A program made the translations under genes and the position numbers. DNA of 11,949 nt, from positions 1 to 11,949 of the forward strand of contig CAKUDT010000023.1 in assembly GCA_934645125.1 (NCBI GenBank). The letters are read 5' to 3'. The notes under the pieces are model-generated. The model saw only the letters and a program-made list of their open reading frames with translations, was not told the origin of the DNA and ran no database searches. This DNA comes from an uncultured Eggerthellaceae bacterium (GTDB lineage: Bacteria > Actinomycetota > Coriobacteriia > Coriobacteriales > Eggerthellaceae). Positions 5,857-11,730 of this stretch are shown here, piece after piece (the stretch's first letter is position 1; each line of letters opens with the position of its first letter).

Positions 5857-6402
5857 ATGGCTCCTCGTTTGAAGGAAAAGTATCAGAACGAAGTTGCTCC
5901 TAAGCTCCTTGAAGAGCTGGGACTGACCAACCCCATGACTTGCCCGAAGCTTGAGAAGATCGTCATCAACATGGGCGTTGGCGCTGCATCGAGCGACTCC
6001 AAGCTGCTCGACGCCGCCATGGCTGACCTTCGCGTTATCACCGGTCAGCAGCCTTGCGTGACGCGTGCTCGCAAGTCCATCGCTGGCTTCCACATTCGTG
6101 AGGGACAGGCAATCGGCTGCAAGGTAACGCTTCGTGGCGACCGCATGTGGGAATTCTTGGACCGTCTGCTGTCCATCGCACTTCCTCGCGTTCGTGACTT
6201 CCGCGGTATTTCCAAGAAGAGCTTCGACGGCTGTGGCAACTATTCGTTGGGCATCACCGAACAGCTTATCTTCCCTGAAATCGACTACGATAAGGTAGAT
6301 CGTACTCGTGGCATGGACATCACCTTCGTGACCTCCACGCAGGATAACGCTGAGGCATTGGCTCTGTTCACCGCACTGGGCTTCCCTTTTAAGAACAACT
6401 AG
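5857..6402 (+). CDS. rplE: Large ribosomal subunit protein L5 (uL5)
   Basis: This 181-residue L5 has family hallmarks throughout: MAPRLKEKYQNEVAPKLLEELG, PKLEKIVINMGVGAA, ITGQQPCVTRARKSIAGFHIREGQAIGCKVTLRG, DRLLSIALPRVRDFRGISKKSFDGCGNYSLGITEQLIFPEIDYDKVDRTRGMDITFVT and the ALFTALGFPF end. L5 binds 5S rRNA with L18 in the central protuberance and contacts P-site tRNA. AAAGGATT before the ATG can be hidden in a hairpin. The distance from the rplX stop is 136 bp, much more than the usual few bases, because of the structured gap. Confidence 0.97.
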   Translation: MAPRLKEKYQNEVAPKLLEELGLTNPMTCPKLEKIVINMGVGAASSDSKLLDAAMADLRVITGQQPCVTRARKSIAGFHIREGQAIGCKVTLRGDRMWEFLDRLLSIALPRVRDFRGISKKSFDGCGNYSLGITEQLIFPEIDYDKVDRTRGMDITFVTSTQDNAEALALFTALGFPFKNN

Positions 6403-6411
6403 TGCTATAAT
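6403..6411 (+). promoter_or_regulatory. Internal extended -10 promoter upstream of rpsN
   Basis: TGCTATAAT at 6403-6411 combines a perfect TATAAT (6406-6411) with the TGn extension, directly after the rplE stop. The -35 position 17 bp upstream reads TTCCCT, a weak match, as is common for extended -10 promoters. Transcription would begin near 6418 and supply rpsN and the genes after it. The call rests on the motif only. Confidence 0.5.
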
Positions 6412-6437
6412 AGAGCGCCCAAAAATTTGGAACTTGA

Positions 6438-6460
6438 ACCCGCAGGAAAACCCTGCGGGT
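6438..6460 (+). other. Perfect 9-bp hairpin upstream of rpsN
   Basis: ACCCGCAGG (6438-6446) and CCTGCGGGT (6452-6460) form a GC-rich stem with an AAAAC loop. It is not followed by a T-run (CGAGGATAAAG follows), so it is not a canonical intrinsic terminator. It would lie in the 5' leader of an rpsN transcript made from the extended -10 promoter at 6403-6411. It may stabilise or process the mRNA, or attenuate translation. Confidence 0.6.
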
Positions 6461-6485
6461 CGAGGATAAAGAAAGAAGGAACTGA

Positions 6486-6671
6486 ATGGCTAAGAAATCG
6501 ATGATCGCCAAGGCGAAGCGCGAGCCGAAGTTCTCTACGCGTCAGCATAATCGCTGCTCTCGTTGCGGACGTCCTCGCTCTTACTATCGCAAGTTCGGCC
6601 TGTGCCGTGTTTGCTTGCGTGAACTTGCCAACAAAGGCGAACTGCCCGGCGTAACCAAGGCTTCCTGGTAA
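6486..6671 (+). CDS. rpsN: Small ribosomal subunit protein S14, zinc-binding short form (uS14)
   Basis: This 61-residue short S14 (type Z, often rpsZ) begins MAKKSMIAKAKREPKFSTRQHNRCSRCGRPRSYYRKFGLCRVCLRELANKGELPGVTKASW. The four cysteines at 24, 27, 40 and 43 form the C-x2-C...C-x2-C zinc site that marks the C+ form; zinc-independent S14 paralogs are about 100 residues and lack them. S14 assembles late into the 30S head beside S3 and S10. AGAAGGA lies 5 bp before the ATG. It stands in its standard L5-S14-S8 position, but with enlarged gaps on both sides. Confidence 0.97.
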   Translation: MAKKSMIAKAKREPKFSTRQHNRCSRCGRPRSYYRKFGLCRVCLRELANKGELPGVTKASW

Positions 6672-6699
6672 GAGAAGATTCCCCAATTACGCAAGGTGT

Positions 6700-6751
6700 A
6701 TCTCTCGTGCAGGCGGAGGCGTTAAGGGCGCCGACGAACCGCCGGTGAGAT
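6700..6751 (+). other. Branched inverted repeat in the leader of rpsH
   Basis: Nested pairings fold the middle of the 106-bp rpsN-rpsH gap: ATCTC (6700-6704) with GAGAT (6747-6751), GGCGG (6712-6716) with CCGCC (6739-6743), and GGCG (6718-6721) with CGCC (6729-6732). The structure ends 13 bases before the rpsH ribosome binding site AAAGGAG (6764-6770). No T-run follows, so termination is unlikely. S8 is a translational autoregulator in known spc operons, so a regulatory role is possible but unproven. Confidence 0.5.
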
Positions 6752-6777
6752 TCATCACGAACCAAAGGAGAAAACAA

Positions 6778-7173
6778 ATGGCACTGACCGACCCCATTGC
6801 AGATATGCTTACGCGCGTGCGTAACGCTAACTCTGCTGGCAAGCAGACGGTTTCCATGCCGTCGAGCAAAAAGCTTGTCGAGATCGCTCGCATCATGGCT
6901 GAAGAAGGCTACGTTGCGGGCTATGAGGTTATTCCGGGCGAGCCGCGCGCTACGCTTGAAATCACCCTCAAGTACAGCAAGAAATCCAAGACCATCCGTG
7001 GCATCAAGCGCATCTCTAAGCCTGGTCTGCGTATTTACGCCGGCAAGGACGAGCTGCCCCGCGTTCTGGGTGGTTTGGGTACCGCAATTATTTCCACGAG
7101 CGAAGGCGTAATGGCCGACCGCGATGCTCGCATCAAGGGTATCGGTGGCGAAGTCATCGCTTACATCTGGTAG
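6778..7173 (+). CDS. rpsH: Small ribosomal subunit protein S8 (uS8)
   Basis: This is a 131-residue S8: MALTDPIADMLTRVRNANSAGKQTVSMPSSKKLVEIARIMAEEGYV, KYSKKSKTIRGIKRISKPGLRIYAGKDELPRVLGGLGTAIISTSEGVMADRDARIKGIGGEVIAYIW. The C-terminal STSEGVM...GGEVIAYIW forms the 16S helix-21 binding surface. S8 is a primary binder and the translational repressor of the spc operon in E. coli. The frame is open upstream to 6745, but ATG 6778 gives the conserved MALTDP start and lies 7 bp after AAAGGAG, so it is preferred. Confidence 0.97.
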   Translation: MALTDPIADMLTRVRNANSAGKQTVSMPSSKKLVEIARIMAEEGYVAGYEVIPGEPRATLEITLKYSKKSKTIRGIKRISKPGLRIYAGKDELPRVLGGLGTAIISTSEGVMADRDARIKGIGGEVIAYIW

Positions 7174-7192
7174 GAAAGGGAAGGGATAAGAT

Positions 7193-7732
7193 ATGTCACG
7201 TATCGGTAAGATGCCCATCGCCGTTCCTGCTGGCGTTGAAGTTACCATCGATGGCGCAACGGTTACGGTAAAGGGCCCCAAGGGTCAGCTTACTCGCACG
7301 TTCGCTGAAATGCTCACTATTTCCCTCAACGATGGCGTGCTCACCGTTGAGCGTCCGGATGACTCCCGTGAGGCCAAGAGCCTGCACGGCCTGACCCGCA
7401 CCCTTCTGCACAACATGGTTGAAGGCGTGTCAACTGGCTTCTCTAAGAAGCTGCAGCTGGTCGGCGTTGGTTATCGTGCTGCTAAGAAGGGCAATGACCT
7501 GGAAATGCAGCTCGGCTTCTCTCATCCCGTTCTGATTGAGTGCCCCGAGAACATTTCGTTCGAGTGCCCCTCTCAGACTGAGATCATCGTTTCCGGCATC
7601 AGCAAAGAGCAAGTTGGTCAGGTTGCCGCTAACATTCGCAAGTGGCGCAAGCCTGAGCCTTACAAGGGCAAAGGTATTCGCTACGAGGGCGAGAATGTAC
7701 GTCGTAAGGCCGGCAAAGCTGGCAAGGACTAA
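7193..7732 (+). CDS. rplF: Large ribosomal subunit protein L6 (uL6)
   Basis: This 179-residue L6 has the two tandem L6 domains. It begins MSRIGKMPIAVPAGVEVTIDGATVTVKGPKGQLTR and continues through HGLTRTLLHNMVEGVSTGFSKKLQLVGVGYRA. The second domain ends VSGISKEQVGQVAANIRKWRKPEPYKGKGIRYEGENVRRKAGKAGK. L6 sits near the sarcin-ricin loop and the L7/L12 stalk base and is required for full 50S assembly. GAAAGGGAAGGG precedes the ATG. The spacing after rpsH is 19 bp, and no unusual residues are visible. Confidence 0.97.
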   Translation: MSRIGKMPIAVPAGVEVTIDGATVTVKGPKGQLTRTFAEMLTISLNDGVLTVERPDDSREAKSLHGLTRTLLHNMVEGVSTGFSKKLQLVGVGYRAAKKGNDLEMQLGFSHPVLIECPENISFECPSQTEIIVSGISKEQVGQVAANIRKWRKPEPYKGKGIRYEGENVRRKAGKAGKD

Positions 7733-7763
7733 CGCATAACGGTATCTGATTGAAGGGATTATC

Positions 7764-8132
7764 ATGAATAAACTTCAGAAAAAGCAAGCCGGTTTGCGTC
7801 GTCGCCATCGTCGTGTTCGCGGCAAGATTTCCGGCACTGCAGCTCGTCCGCGTTTGTGCGTGACCCGCAGCAATTCTAACATTTACGTTCAGTTCGTCGA
7901 TGACACTCAGAACAAAACGCTTCTGGGCATTTCCACCCTGGGCGCTGACTTCAAGGCTACCGGTAAGAACGGTGCCAACATTGAAGGCGCTAAGGAATTC
8001 GGCGCAATCGTTGGCAAGAAAGCCATTGAAGCTGGCATTACGACCATCGTGTTTGACCGCGGTGGCAACCTGTATCACGGTCGCGTGAAGGCTCTGGCCG
8101 AAGCTGCCCGTGAAGCAGGTCTGGTATTCTAA
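7764..8132 (+). CDS. rplR: Large ribosomal subunit protein L18 (uL18)
   Basis: This 122-residue L18 starts MNKLQKKQAGLRRRHRRVRGKISGTAARPRLCVTRSNSNIYVQFVDD and ends AIEAGITTIVFDRGGNLYHGRVKALAEAAREAGLVF, all typical of the family. The arginine-rich N-terminus and the conserved FDRGG...YHGRVKALA segment bind 5S rRNA with L5 in the central protuberance. GAAGGGA lies just ahead of the ATG. It follows rplF by 31 bp and precedes rpsE by 15 bp in the conserved order. Confidence 0.97.
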   Translation: MNKLQKKQAGLRRRHRRVRGKISGTAARPRLCVTRSNSNIYVQFVDDTQNKTLLGISTLGADFKATGKNGANIEGAKEFGAIVGKKAIEAGITTIVFDRGGNLYHGRVKALAEAAREAGLVF

Positions 8133-8147
8133 GGAGAGAAGGAAGCT

Positions 8148-8675
8148 ATGGCTCGCAATAACAAGCAAGAAAATGCCGGGGCTCCTGAGCTCCAGGAACG
8201 CGTGGTTTACATCAACCGCGTTTCCAAGACCGTTAAGGGTGGCCGTCGCATGGCTTTCACCGCTCTGGTCGTTGTAGGCGACGGAGAGGGTCATGTTGGC
8301 GTTGGCATGGGCAAGTCCGCTGAAGTGCCGAACGCTATCAAGAAGGGCGTCGAGGACGCAAAGAAGAACATGTTCTCGGTTGCTTTGACTCCCGAGGGCA
8401 CGCTGCCCCACGAGATCATGGGCGAATATGGCGCTGGCCGCGTTCTGCTGAAGCCGGCTCTGCCTGGTACCGGTGTTATGGCCGGTGGCCCTGTTCGTGC
8501 CGTCATGGAGCTTGCTGGTGTTAAGAACTGCATCACCAAGTCTCTGGGCACCGACAACTGCCTGAACATTGTGAAGGCAGCTGCAGAAGGCCTTAAGCTC
8601 ATGGAGACTCCGCAGGAAGTTGCTGCTCGTCGTGGCGTTTCCGTTGCAAAGATCTTCGGCACCAAGGAGGCATAA
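8148..8675 (+). CDS. rpsE: Small ribosomal subunit protein S5 (uS5)
   Basis: This 175-residue S5 has an N-terminal double-stranded-RNA-binding-type domain (ERVVYINRVSKTVKGGRRMAFTALVVVGDGEGHVGVGMGKSAEVPNAIKKG, about 17-68). The ribosomal C-terminal domain follows (GAGRVLLKPALPGTGVMAGGPVRAVMELAGVKNCITKSLGTDNCLNIVKAAAEGL). S5 sits at the mRNA entry channel with S3 and S4 and affects decoding accuracy. The RVSKTVKGGRRM loop is where spectinomycin-resistance changes occur in the family; it looks ordinary here. The ATG follows AAGGAG and GAAGG. Confidence 0.97.
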   Translation: MARNNKQENAGAPELQERVVYINRVSKTVKGGRRMAFTALVVVGDGEGHVGVGMGKSAEVPNAIKKGVEDAKKNMFSVALTPEGTLPHEIMGEYGAGRVLLKPALPGTGVMAGGPVRAVMELAGVKNCITKSLGTDNCLNIVKAAAEGLKLMETPQEVAARRGVSVAKIFGTKEA

Positions 8676-8677
8676 TC

Positions 8678-8863
8678 ATGGCAGAGAAGACGCTTCGCGT
8701 TACGCAAATCAAGAGCACCATCGGCCGTCCGAAGGATCAGGGTCTGACCCTGAAAGCTCTTGGCCTGGGCAAAATCGGTCGCACCGTTGAGAAAGTTGAC
8801 AATCCCAGCGTTCGCGGCATGATTTTCAAGGTTAAGCATCTGGTTAAGGTCGAAGAGATTTAA
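8678..8863 (+). CDS. rpmD: Large ribosomal subunit protein L30 (uL30)
   Basis: This is a 61-residue L30 of normal bacterial length: LRVTQIKSTIGRPKDQGLTLKALGLGKIGRTVEKVDNPSVRGMIFKVKHLVKVEEI. The core K-S-x-IG...LGL-x-K-IG pattern is diagnostic. It starts 2 bp after rpsE behind AAGGAGG (8664-8670), which lies inside rpsE, so the two genes are translationally coupled. L30 is a small non-essential-type protein of the 50S. A structured 174-bp gap follows instead of the usual close junction with rplO. Confidence 0.96.
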   Translation: MAEKTLRVTQIKSTIGRPKDQGLTLKALGLGKIGRTVEKVDNPSVRGMIFKVKHLVKVEEI

Positions 8864-8884
8864 TCTTATCGTCTGGATGCAAAT

Positions 8885-8917
8885 TAACGAAACATATTAT
8901 TCTCGTTAGTGTACAAT
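8885..8917 (+). promoter_or_regulatory. Possible internal promoter and operator-like palindrome before rplO
   Basis: TACAAT at 8912-8917 is a good -10 box. The -35 position 17 bp upstream reads GAAACA, matching only the ACA half. TAACGA (8885-8890) and TCGTTA (8903-8908) form a 6-bp inverted repeat with a 12-bp AT-rich spacer covering the presumed -35 to -10 interval, as an operator would. The local AT-richness contrasts with the flanking genes. Both calls rest on short motifs. Confidence 0.4.
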
Positions 8918-9013
8918 ATGCGTTGCATGCGTCGATTTAGGCATGCAACGCATGTGCATGTATAAAGGAAGTTGGCTGGCGGCGAGCTGCCAGCACGAAT
9001 GCAGAAGCATTCG
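8918..9013 (+). ncRNA. Three consecutive hairpins in the rplO-secY-adk leader
   Basis: The first hairpin is a perfect 13-bp stem, ATGCGTTGCATGC (8918-8930) with GCATGCAACGCAT (8941-8953), and a 10-base loop. The second pairs GCTGGC (8975-8980) with GCCAGC (8989-8994). The third pairs CGAATGC (8996-9002) with GCATTCG (9007-9013) around an AGAA tetraloop. The rplO ribosome binding site AAAGGAG (9023-9029) follows 9 bases after the last stem. No T-run follows any stem, so these are unlikely to be terminators. They may be a regulatory leader, processing sites or a mobile palindromic repeat. Confidence 0.6.
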
Positions 9014-9037
9014 CAAAGCGAAAAAGGAGTTTTGAAC

Positions 9038-9487
9038 ATGGAATTAAAAGATTTGCAACCTGCAGAGGGCTCTCGTCATTCTCGCAAGCGCGTTGGCCGT
9101 GGTAGCGGTTCTGGTCATGGTAAGACTGCTGGCCGTGGTATGAATGGTCAGAAGTCCCGTGCTGGTGGCGGTAAGGGCAACGGTTTTGAGGGCGGCCAGA
9201 CTCCGCTGGCTCGTCGTCTTCCTAAACTCCCCGGCTTCACCAACATCAACCGTGTTGAGTACCTGCCGGTGAACGTTGCTCGTTTGGAAGAAAAATTCGA
9301 AGCAGGTGCAGTTGTCGATGGCGCAAGTTTGAAGGCTGCTGGCATTATCAAGCATGAAGATGCGTTGGTTAAGGTTCTGGGCGACGGTGAAATTACCAAG
9401 GCTCTGACCGTTAAAGTTGACAAAGTTTCTGCTTCCGCTAAGGCGAAGATTGAAGCAGCTGGAGGAAAGGTTGAAGCGCCTTGCTAA
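9038..9487 (+). CDS. rplO: Large ribosomal subunit protein L15 (uL15)
   Basis: This 149-residue L15 begins MELKDLQPAEGSRHSRKRVGRGSGSGHGKTAGRGMNGQKSRAGGGKGNGFEGGQTPLARRLPKLPGFTN, the glycine/arginine-rich N-terminal extension that threads into 23S rRNA. The globular C-terminal domain follows (LEEKFEAGAVVDGASLKAAGII...VKVLGDGEITKALTVKVDKVSASAKAKIEAAGGKVE). The frame is open back to 8972, but ATG 9038 is the conserved start and lies 8 bp after AAAGGAG. The 3' end overlaps secY by 7 bp. Confidence 0.96.
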   Translation: MELKDLQPAEGSRHSRKRVGRGSGSGHGKTAGRGMNGQKSRAGGGKGNGFEGGQTPLARRLPKLPGFTNINRVEYLPVNVARLEEKFEAGAVVDGASLKAAGIIKHEDALVKVLGDGEITKALTVKVDKVSASAKAKIEAAGGKVEAPC

Positions 9488-10761
9488 GCTCGATTGTTGA
9501 CGCATTCAAGGTTCCCGAGCTGCGTAAGAAGATTCTCTTCACGCTCGCTATCCTTGCGTTGTACCGTTTTGGCTCGTATGTGCCTGTTCCGGGCATTCCG
9601 TTCCATGAGTTCGCCGTGTCCTTTGAGAATTCGGGCGTTTCCATGGCAATGCTTGACCTGTTTACTGGTGGCGCATTGTCGAACTTCTCCGTGTTCTCGC
9701 TGGGCATCATGCCCTACATCACTGCATCTATTATTATGCAGCTGATGCAGACGGTTATTCCTGCTGTTGGTAACTGGGCACGTGAAGGTGAAACCGGCCG
9801 TAAAAAGATTACCCAGGTGACTCGTTATCTGACCTTGGGTTTGGGCCTGATCAACGCTATTGGTTACCTGTTGCTCTTCAAATCGGCTGCTTATGGTGTC
9901 ACCTTCTCGAGTGAAGTTCCGGAACTTCTTTCCGACTTCTTGGTTGTATTTACACTGGTTGCTGGCACAGCATTCATCATGTGGATGGGTGAACTTATCA
10001 CCCAGCGTGGTGTGGGCAACGGTATGTCTCTTATCATCTTTGTGAGCATTGTTTCCCGCGTGCCGTCTGCAATCTTCTCTTCCGTCAGCACGAACAACGA
10101 TCCGGGCATGGGCATTGCGGTTACCGTTTTGACGCTTGCCATTATCTTGGTCATCATTCCGTTGATCATTTATGTCGAGCGCGCACAGCGCCGTATCCCG
10201 GTGAAGTATGCAAGCCGTGTTGCTGGACGTAAGATGATGGGTGGCCAGTCCACCTACATTCCGCTGAAGGTTAACTCCGCGGGTGTTATCCCCATTATCT
10301 TCGCAAGCTGCATTTTGTATTTCCCGGCTCAGTTGGCTGCATTGTTTAACGTAGGTTGGTTGACTACGTTTGCCGATGCAATCTCTACGGGCTGGATCAA
10401 CTGGATTCTGACGATTCTGCTTATCGTGTTCTTCGCTTACTTCTACACCAGCATGGTGTTCAATCCCGAAGACACCGCAAGCAATATTCAGAAGCAGGGC
10501 GGCTTTATCCCGGGCATTCGTCCTGGTAAAGCAACGGTTGATTACATTCGCAGCGTTATTCGCCACATCACGCTGCCTGGCGGCGTGTTCATTGCGGCAA
10601 TTGCTGTTGTGCCTACGATCATCTTCTTCTTCACGGGCAACAACCTGGTGCAGGCATTCGGCGGTACGTCCATTTTGATTATGATTGGCGTTGCCCTGGA
10701 TACCATGGCGAAAGTCGATTCGCAGTTGCGTGAGTACAACTACGACGGTTTCTTTAAGTAG
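9481..10761 (+). CDS. secY: Preprotein translocase channel subunit SecY
   Basis: This 426-residue SecY has about ten hydrophobic segments. It forms the protein-conducting channel of the SecYEG translocon. Landmarks are FKVPELRKKILFTLAILALYRFGSYVPVPGI (first segment and plug region), LGIMPYITASIIMQLM (74-89), the cytosolic loop ERAQRRIPVKYA (233-244) that contacts SecA or the ribosome, NSAGVIPIIFAS (265-276) and FNPEDTASNIQKQGGFIPGIRPG (317-339). The start is TTG at 9481, seven bases inside rplO, which gives the family start MLSSIVDAFKVPELRKK. GGAGGAAAGG at 9461-9470 lies 10 bp upstream and no ATG or GTG in frame fits better. Location beside rplO and adk is conserved. Confidence 0.96.
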   Translation: MLSSIVDAFKVPELRKKILFTLAILALYRFGSYVPVPGIPFHEFAVSFENSGVSMAMLDLFTGGALSNFSVFSLGIMPYITASIIMQLMQTVIPAVGNWAREGETGRKKITQVTRYLTLGLGLINAIGYLLLFKSAAYGVTFSSEVPELLSDFLVVFTLVAGTAFIMWMGELITQRGVGNGMSLIIFVSIVSRVPSAIFSSVSTNNDPGMGIAVTVLTLAIILVIIPLIIYVERAQRRIPVKYASRVAGRKMMGGQSTYIPLKVNSAGVIPIIFASCILYFPAQLAALFNVGWLTTFADAISTGWINWILTILLIVFFAYFYTSMVFNPEDTASNIQKQGGFIPGIRPGKATVDYIRSVIRHITLPGGVFIAAIAVVPTIIFFFTGNNLVQAFGGTSILIMIGVALDTMAKVDSQLREYNYDGFFK

Positions 10762-10777
10762 ACGGTTTCTTTAAGTT
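10744..10777 (+). repeat. 17-bp tandem duplication across the secY stop codon
   Basis: GACGGTTTCTTTAAGT at 10744-10759 recurs at 10761-10776. The 17-bp units differ only in the last base (A versus T). The first copy encodes the SecY C-terminal DGFFK and part of the stop; the second is noncoding and lies in the secY-adk gap. This looks like a recent slippage or duplication event. It lengthens the intergenic spacer but leaves the adk ribosome binding site intact. Confidence 0.85.
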
Positions 10778-10791
10778 AGGGGAGGAAAGGC

Positions 10792-11418
10792 ATGAATATT
10801 GTTCTTCTCGGCGCTCCCGGTGCCGGCAAGGGTACGCAAGCTGCTTTTCTGGTTGAAGAATTCGGTATTCCGCACATCTCCACGGGCGACATTCTGCGCG
10901 CTGCCGTGAAAGATCAAACCGAACTCGGTTTGAAGGCTAAAGGCTACATGGACGCGGGTGATTTGGTTCCCGATGATTTGATTATCGACCTGATGCGCGA
11001 GCGTTTCCAGCAGCCCGACACCCAAAAGGGCGTCATTCTGGATGGTTTCCCCCGCACCACCACGCAAGCGGTGGCGCTGGAGGCAATGATGGCCGACCTG
11101 AATCGTCCCCTGGATGCTGCGTTGCTTATCGACGTTGCTCCCGAAGTCATCATCAATCGTTTGTGCTCTCGTCGCATGTGCAAGGAGTGCGGCTACATTG
11201 GCACCGCTGCCGATGCCGTATGCCCCAAGTGCGGTGGCGAAATGTATCAGCGCGACGACGATAACGAGGCAACGGTTCGCAATCGTCTTGACGTGTACGC
11301 AACTTCCACGTCTCCGTTGATCGATTACTATCGCGGCTGCGATAAGCTGGTCTCCGTTGACGGCGATCGCGATCCGAAGGAAGTTTACGTTGACGTAAAG
11401 GCGCGCTTGGGTCTGTAA
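10792..11418 (+). CDS. adk: Adenylate kinase, zinc-type with a short LID loop
   Basis: This 208-residue enzyme interconverts ATP plus AMP and two ADP in the cytosol. The P-loop GAPGAGKGTQ spans residues 7-16. The AMP-site STGDILRAAV is at about 30-39 and DGFPRT at 84-89. RRM-C-K-E-C and C-P-K-C place a four-cysteine zinc site at 130, 133, 144 and 147 in the LID, followed by YQRDDDNEATVRNRL with the conserved arginines. The two cysteine pairs are 10 residues apart, against about 16 in the classical Gram-positive enzyme, so the LID hairpin is shorter. GGGGAGGAAAGG precedes the ATG. It is the last gene before two terminators. Confidence 0.96.
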   Translation: MNIVLLGAPGAGKGTQAAFLVEEFGIPHISTGDILRAAVKDQTELGLKAKGYMDAGDLVPDDLIIDLMRERFQQPDTQKGVILDGFPRTTTQAVALEAMMADLNRPLDAALLIDVAPEVIINRLCSRRMCKECGYIGTAADAVCPKCGGEMYQRDDDNEATVRNRLDVYATSTSPLIDYYRGCDKLVSVDGDRDPKEVYVDVKARLGL

Positions 11419-11428
11419 AAGTCCCGCG

Positions 11429-11455
11429 AAGGTTTGCGCAAGCAGTCCTTTTTTT
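11429..11455 (+). terminator. First intrinsic terminator after adk
   Basis: AAGGTTTGC pairs with GCAGTCCTT through 11429-11450, with one T-T mismatch and one wobble, closing a GCAA tetraloop. Seven T residues follow at 11449-11455. It starts 11 bases after the adk stop and is a plausible end of the 19-gene transcript. Confidence 0.65.
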
Positions 11456-11491
11456 GCGTGCGGCAGCGGCATCGCTGAAAAGCAAAACTTG

Positions 11492-11528
11492 AAATTGGCT
11501 CTCTTCTAGGAAGGGGGCCAATTTTTTT
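11492..11528 (+). terminator. Second, strong intrinsic terminator after adk
   Basis: AAATTGGCTCTCTTC (11492-11506) pairs along 15 positions with GAAGGGGGCCAATTT (11510-11524), including two wobble pairs, around a TAG loop. A run of seven T residues (11522-11528) follows. This is a textbook intrinsic terminator. With the weaker one at 11429-11455 it forms a tandem pair that insulates the next gene. Confidence 0.9.
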
Positions 11529-11730
11529 CGCCGTTGAGGCACGCTATAGCGCAGATGGGGTAATCCTTGCGTGAAAAAGCCGTGGCGCACGGTATCATGA
11601 GCGCGAGAGAGGTGCATCAATTTGCATGCGCTTTGCGAAGCGCATTGCCGCTACGCTCACGCACCTTGCTATATTTATGACAATGTGAAGCCTTACTGCA
11701 GCGCAACACCCCTATCTAAGGAGAGGATGT
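11529..11730 (+). promoter_or_regulatory. Regulatory gap and extended -10 promoter of the nifJ-type gene
   Basis: No gene is visible here. TGCTATATT at 11667-11675 is an extended -10 element; TTGCCG at 11645-11650 is a possible -35 box at a long 19-bp spacing. Transcription would start near 11682, giving a leader of about 50 nt. Upstream are CGCTATAGCG, a 10-bp perfect palindrome (11542-11551), and ATGCGCTT/AAGCGCAT (11626-11633 with 11638-11645). The latter is enclosed by GGTGC (11611-11615) and GCACC (11661-11665). These could be operator sites for a redox or carbon regulator; none matches a site I can name. Confidence 0.5.

Noticed and set aside
6745..6777. Upstream GTG start for rpsH
   Set aside because: It would add 11 non-conserved residues and lies before the AAAGGAG site; the ATG at 6778 gives the family start.
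8972..9037. Upstream start for rplO adding 22 residues
   Set aside because: The extension covers the hairpin region, is not L15-like and bypasses the well-placed AAAGGAG.
9484..10566. Long 360-codon open frame on the minus strand opposite secY
   Set aside because: Low-complexity, Asn/Arg/His-rich translation antisense to a clear SecY; no independent signals.
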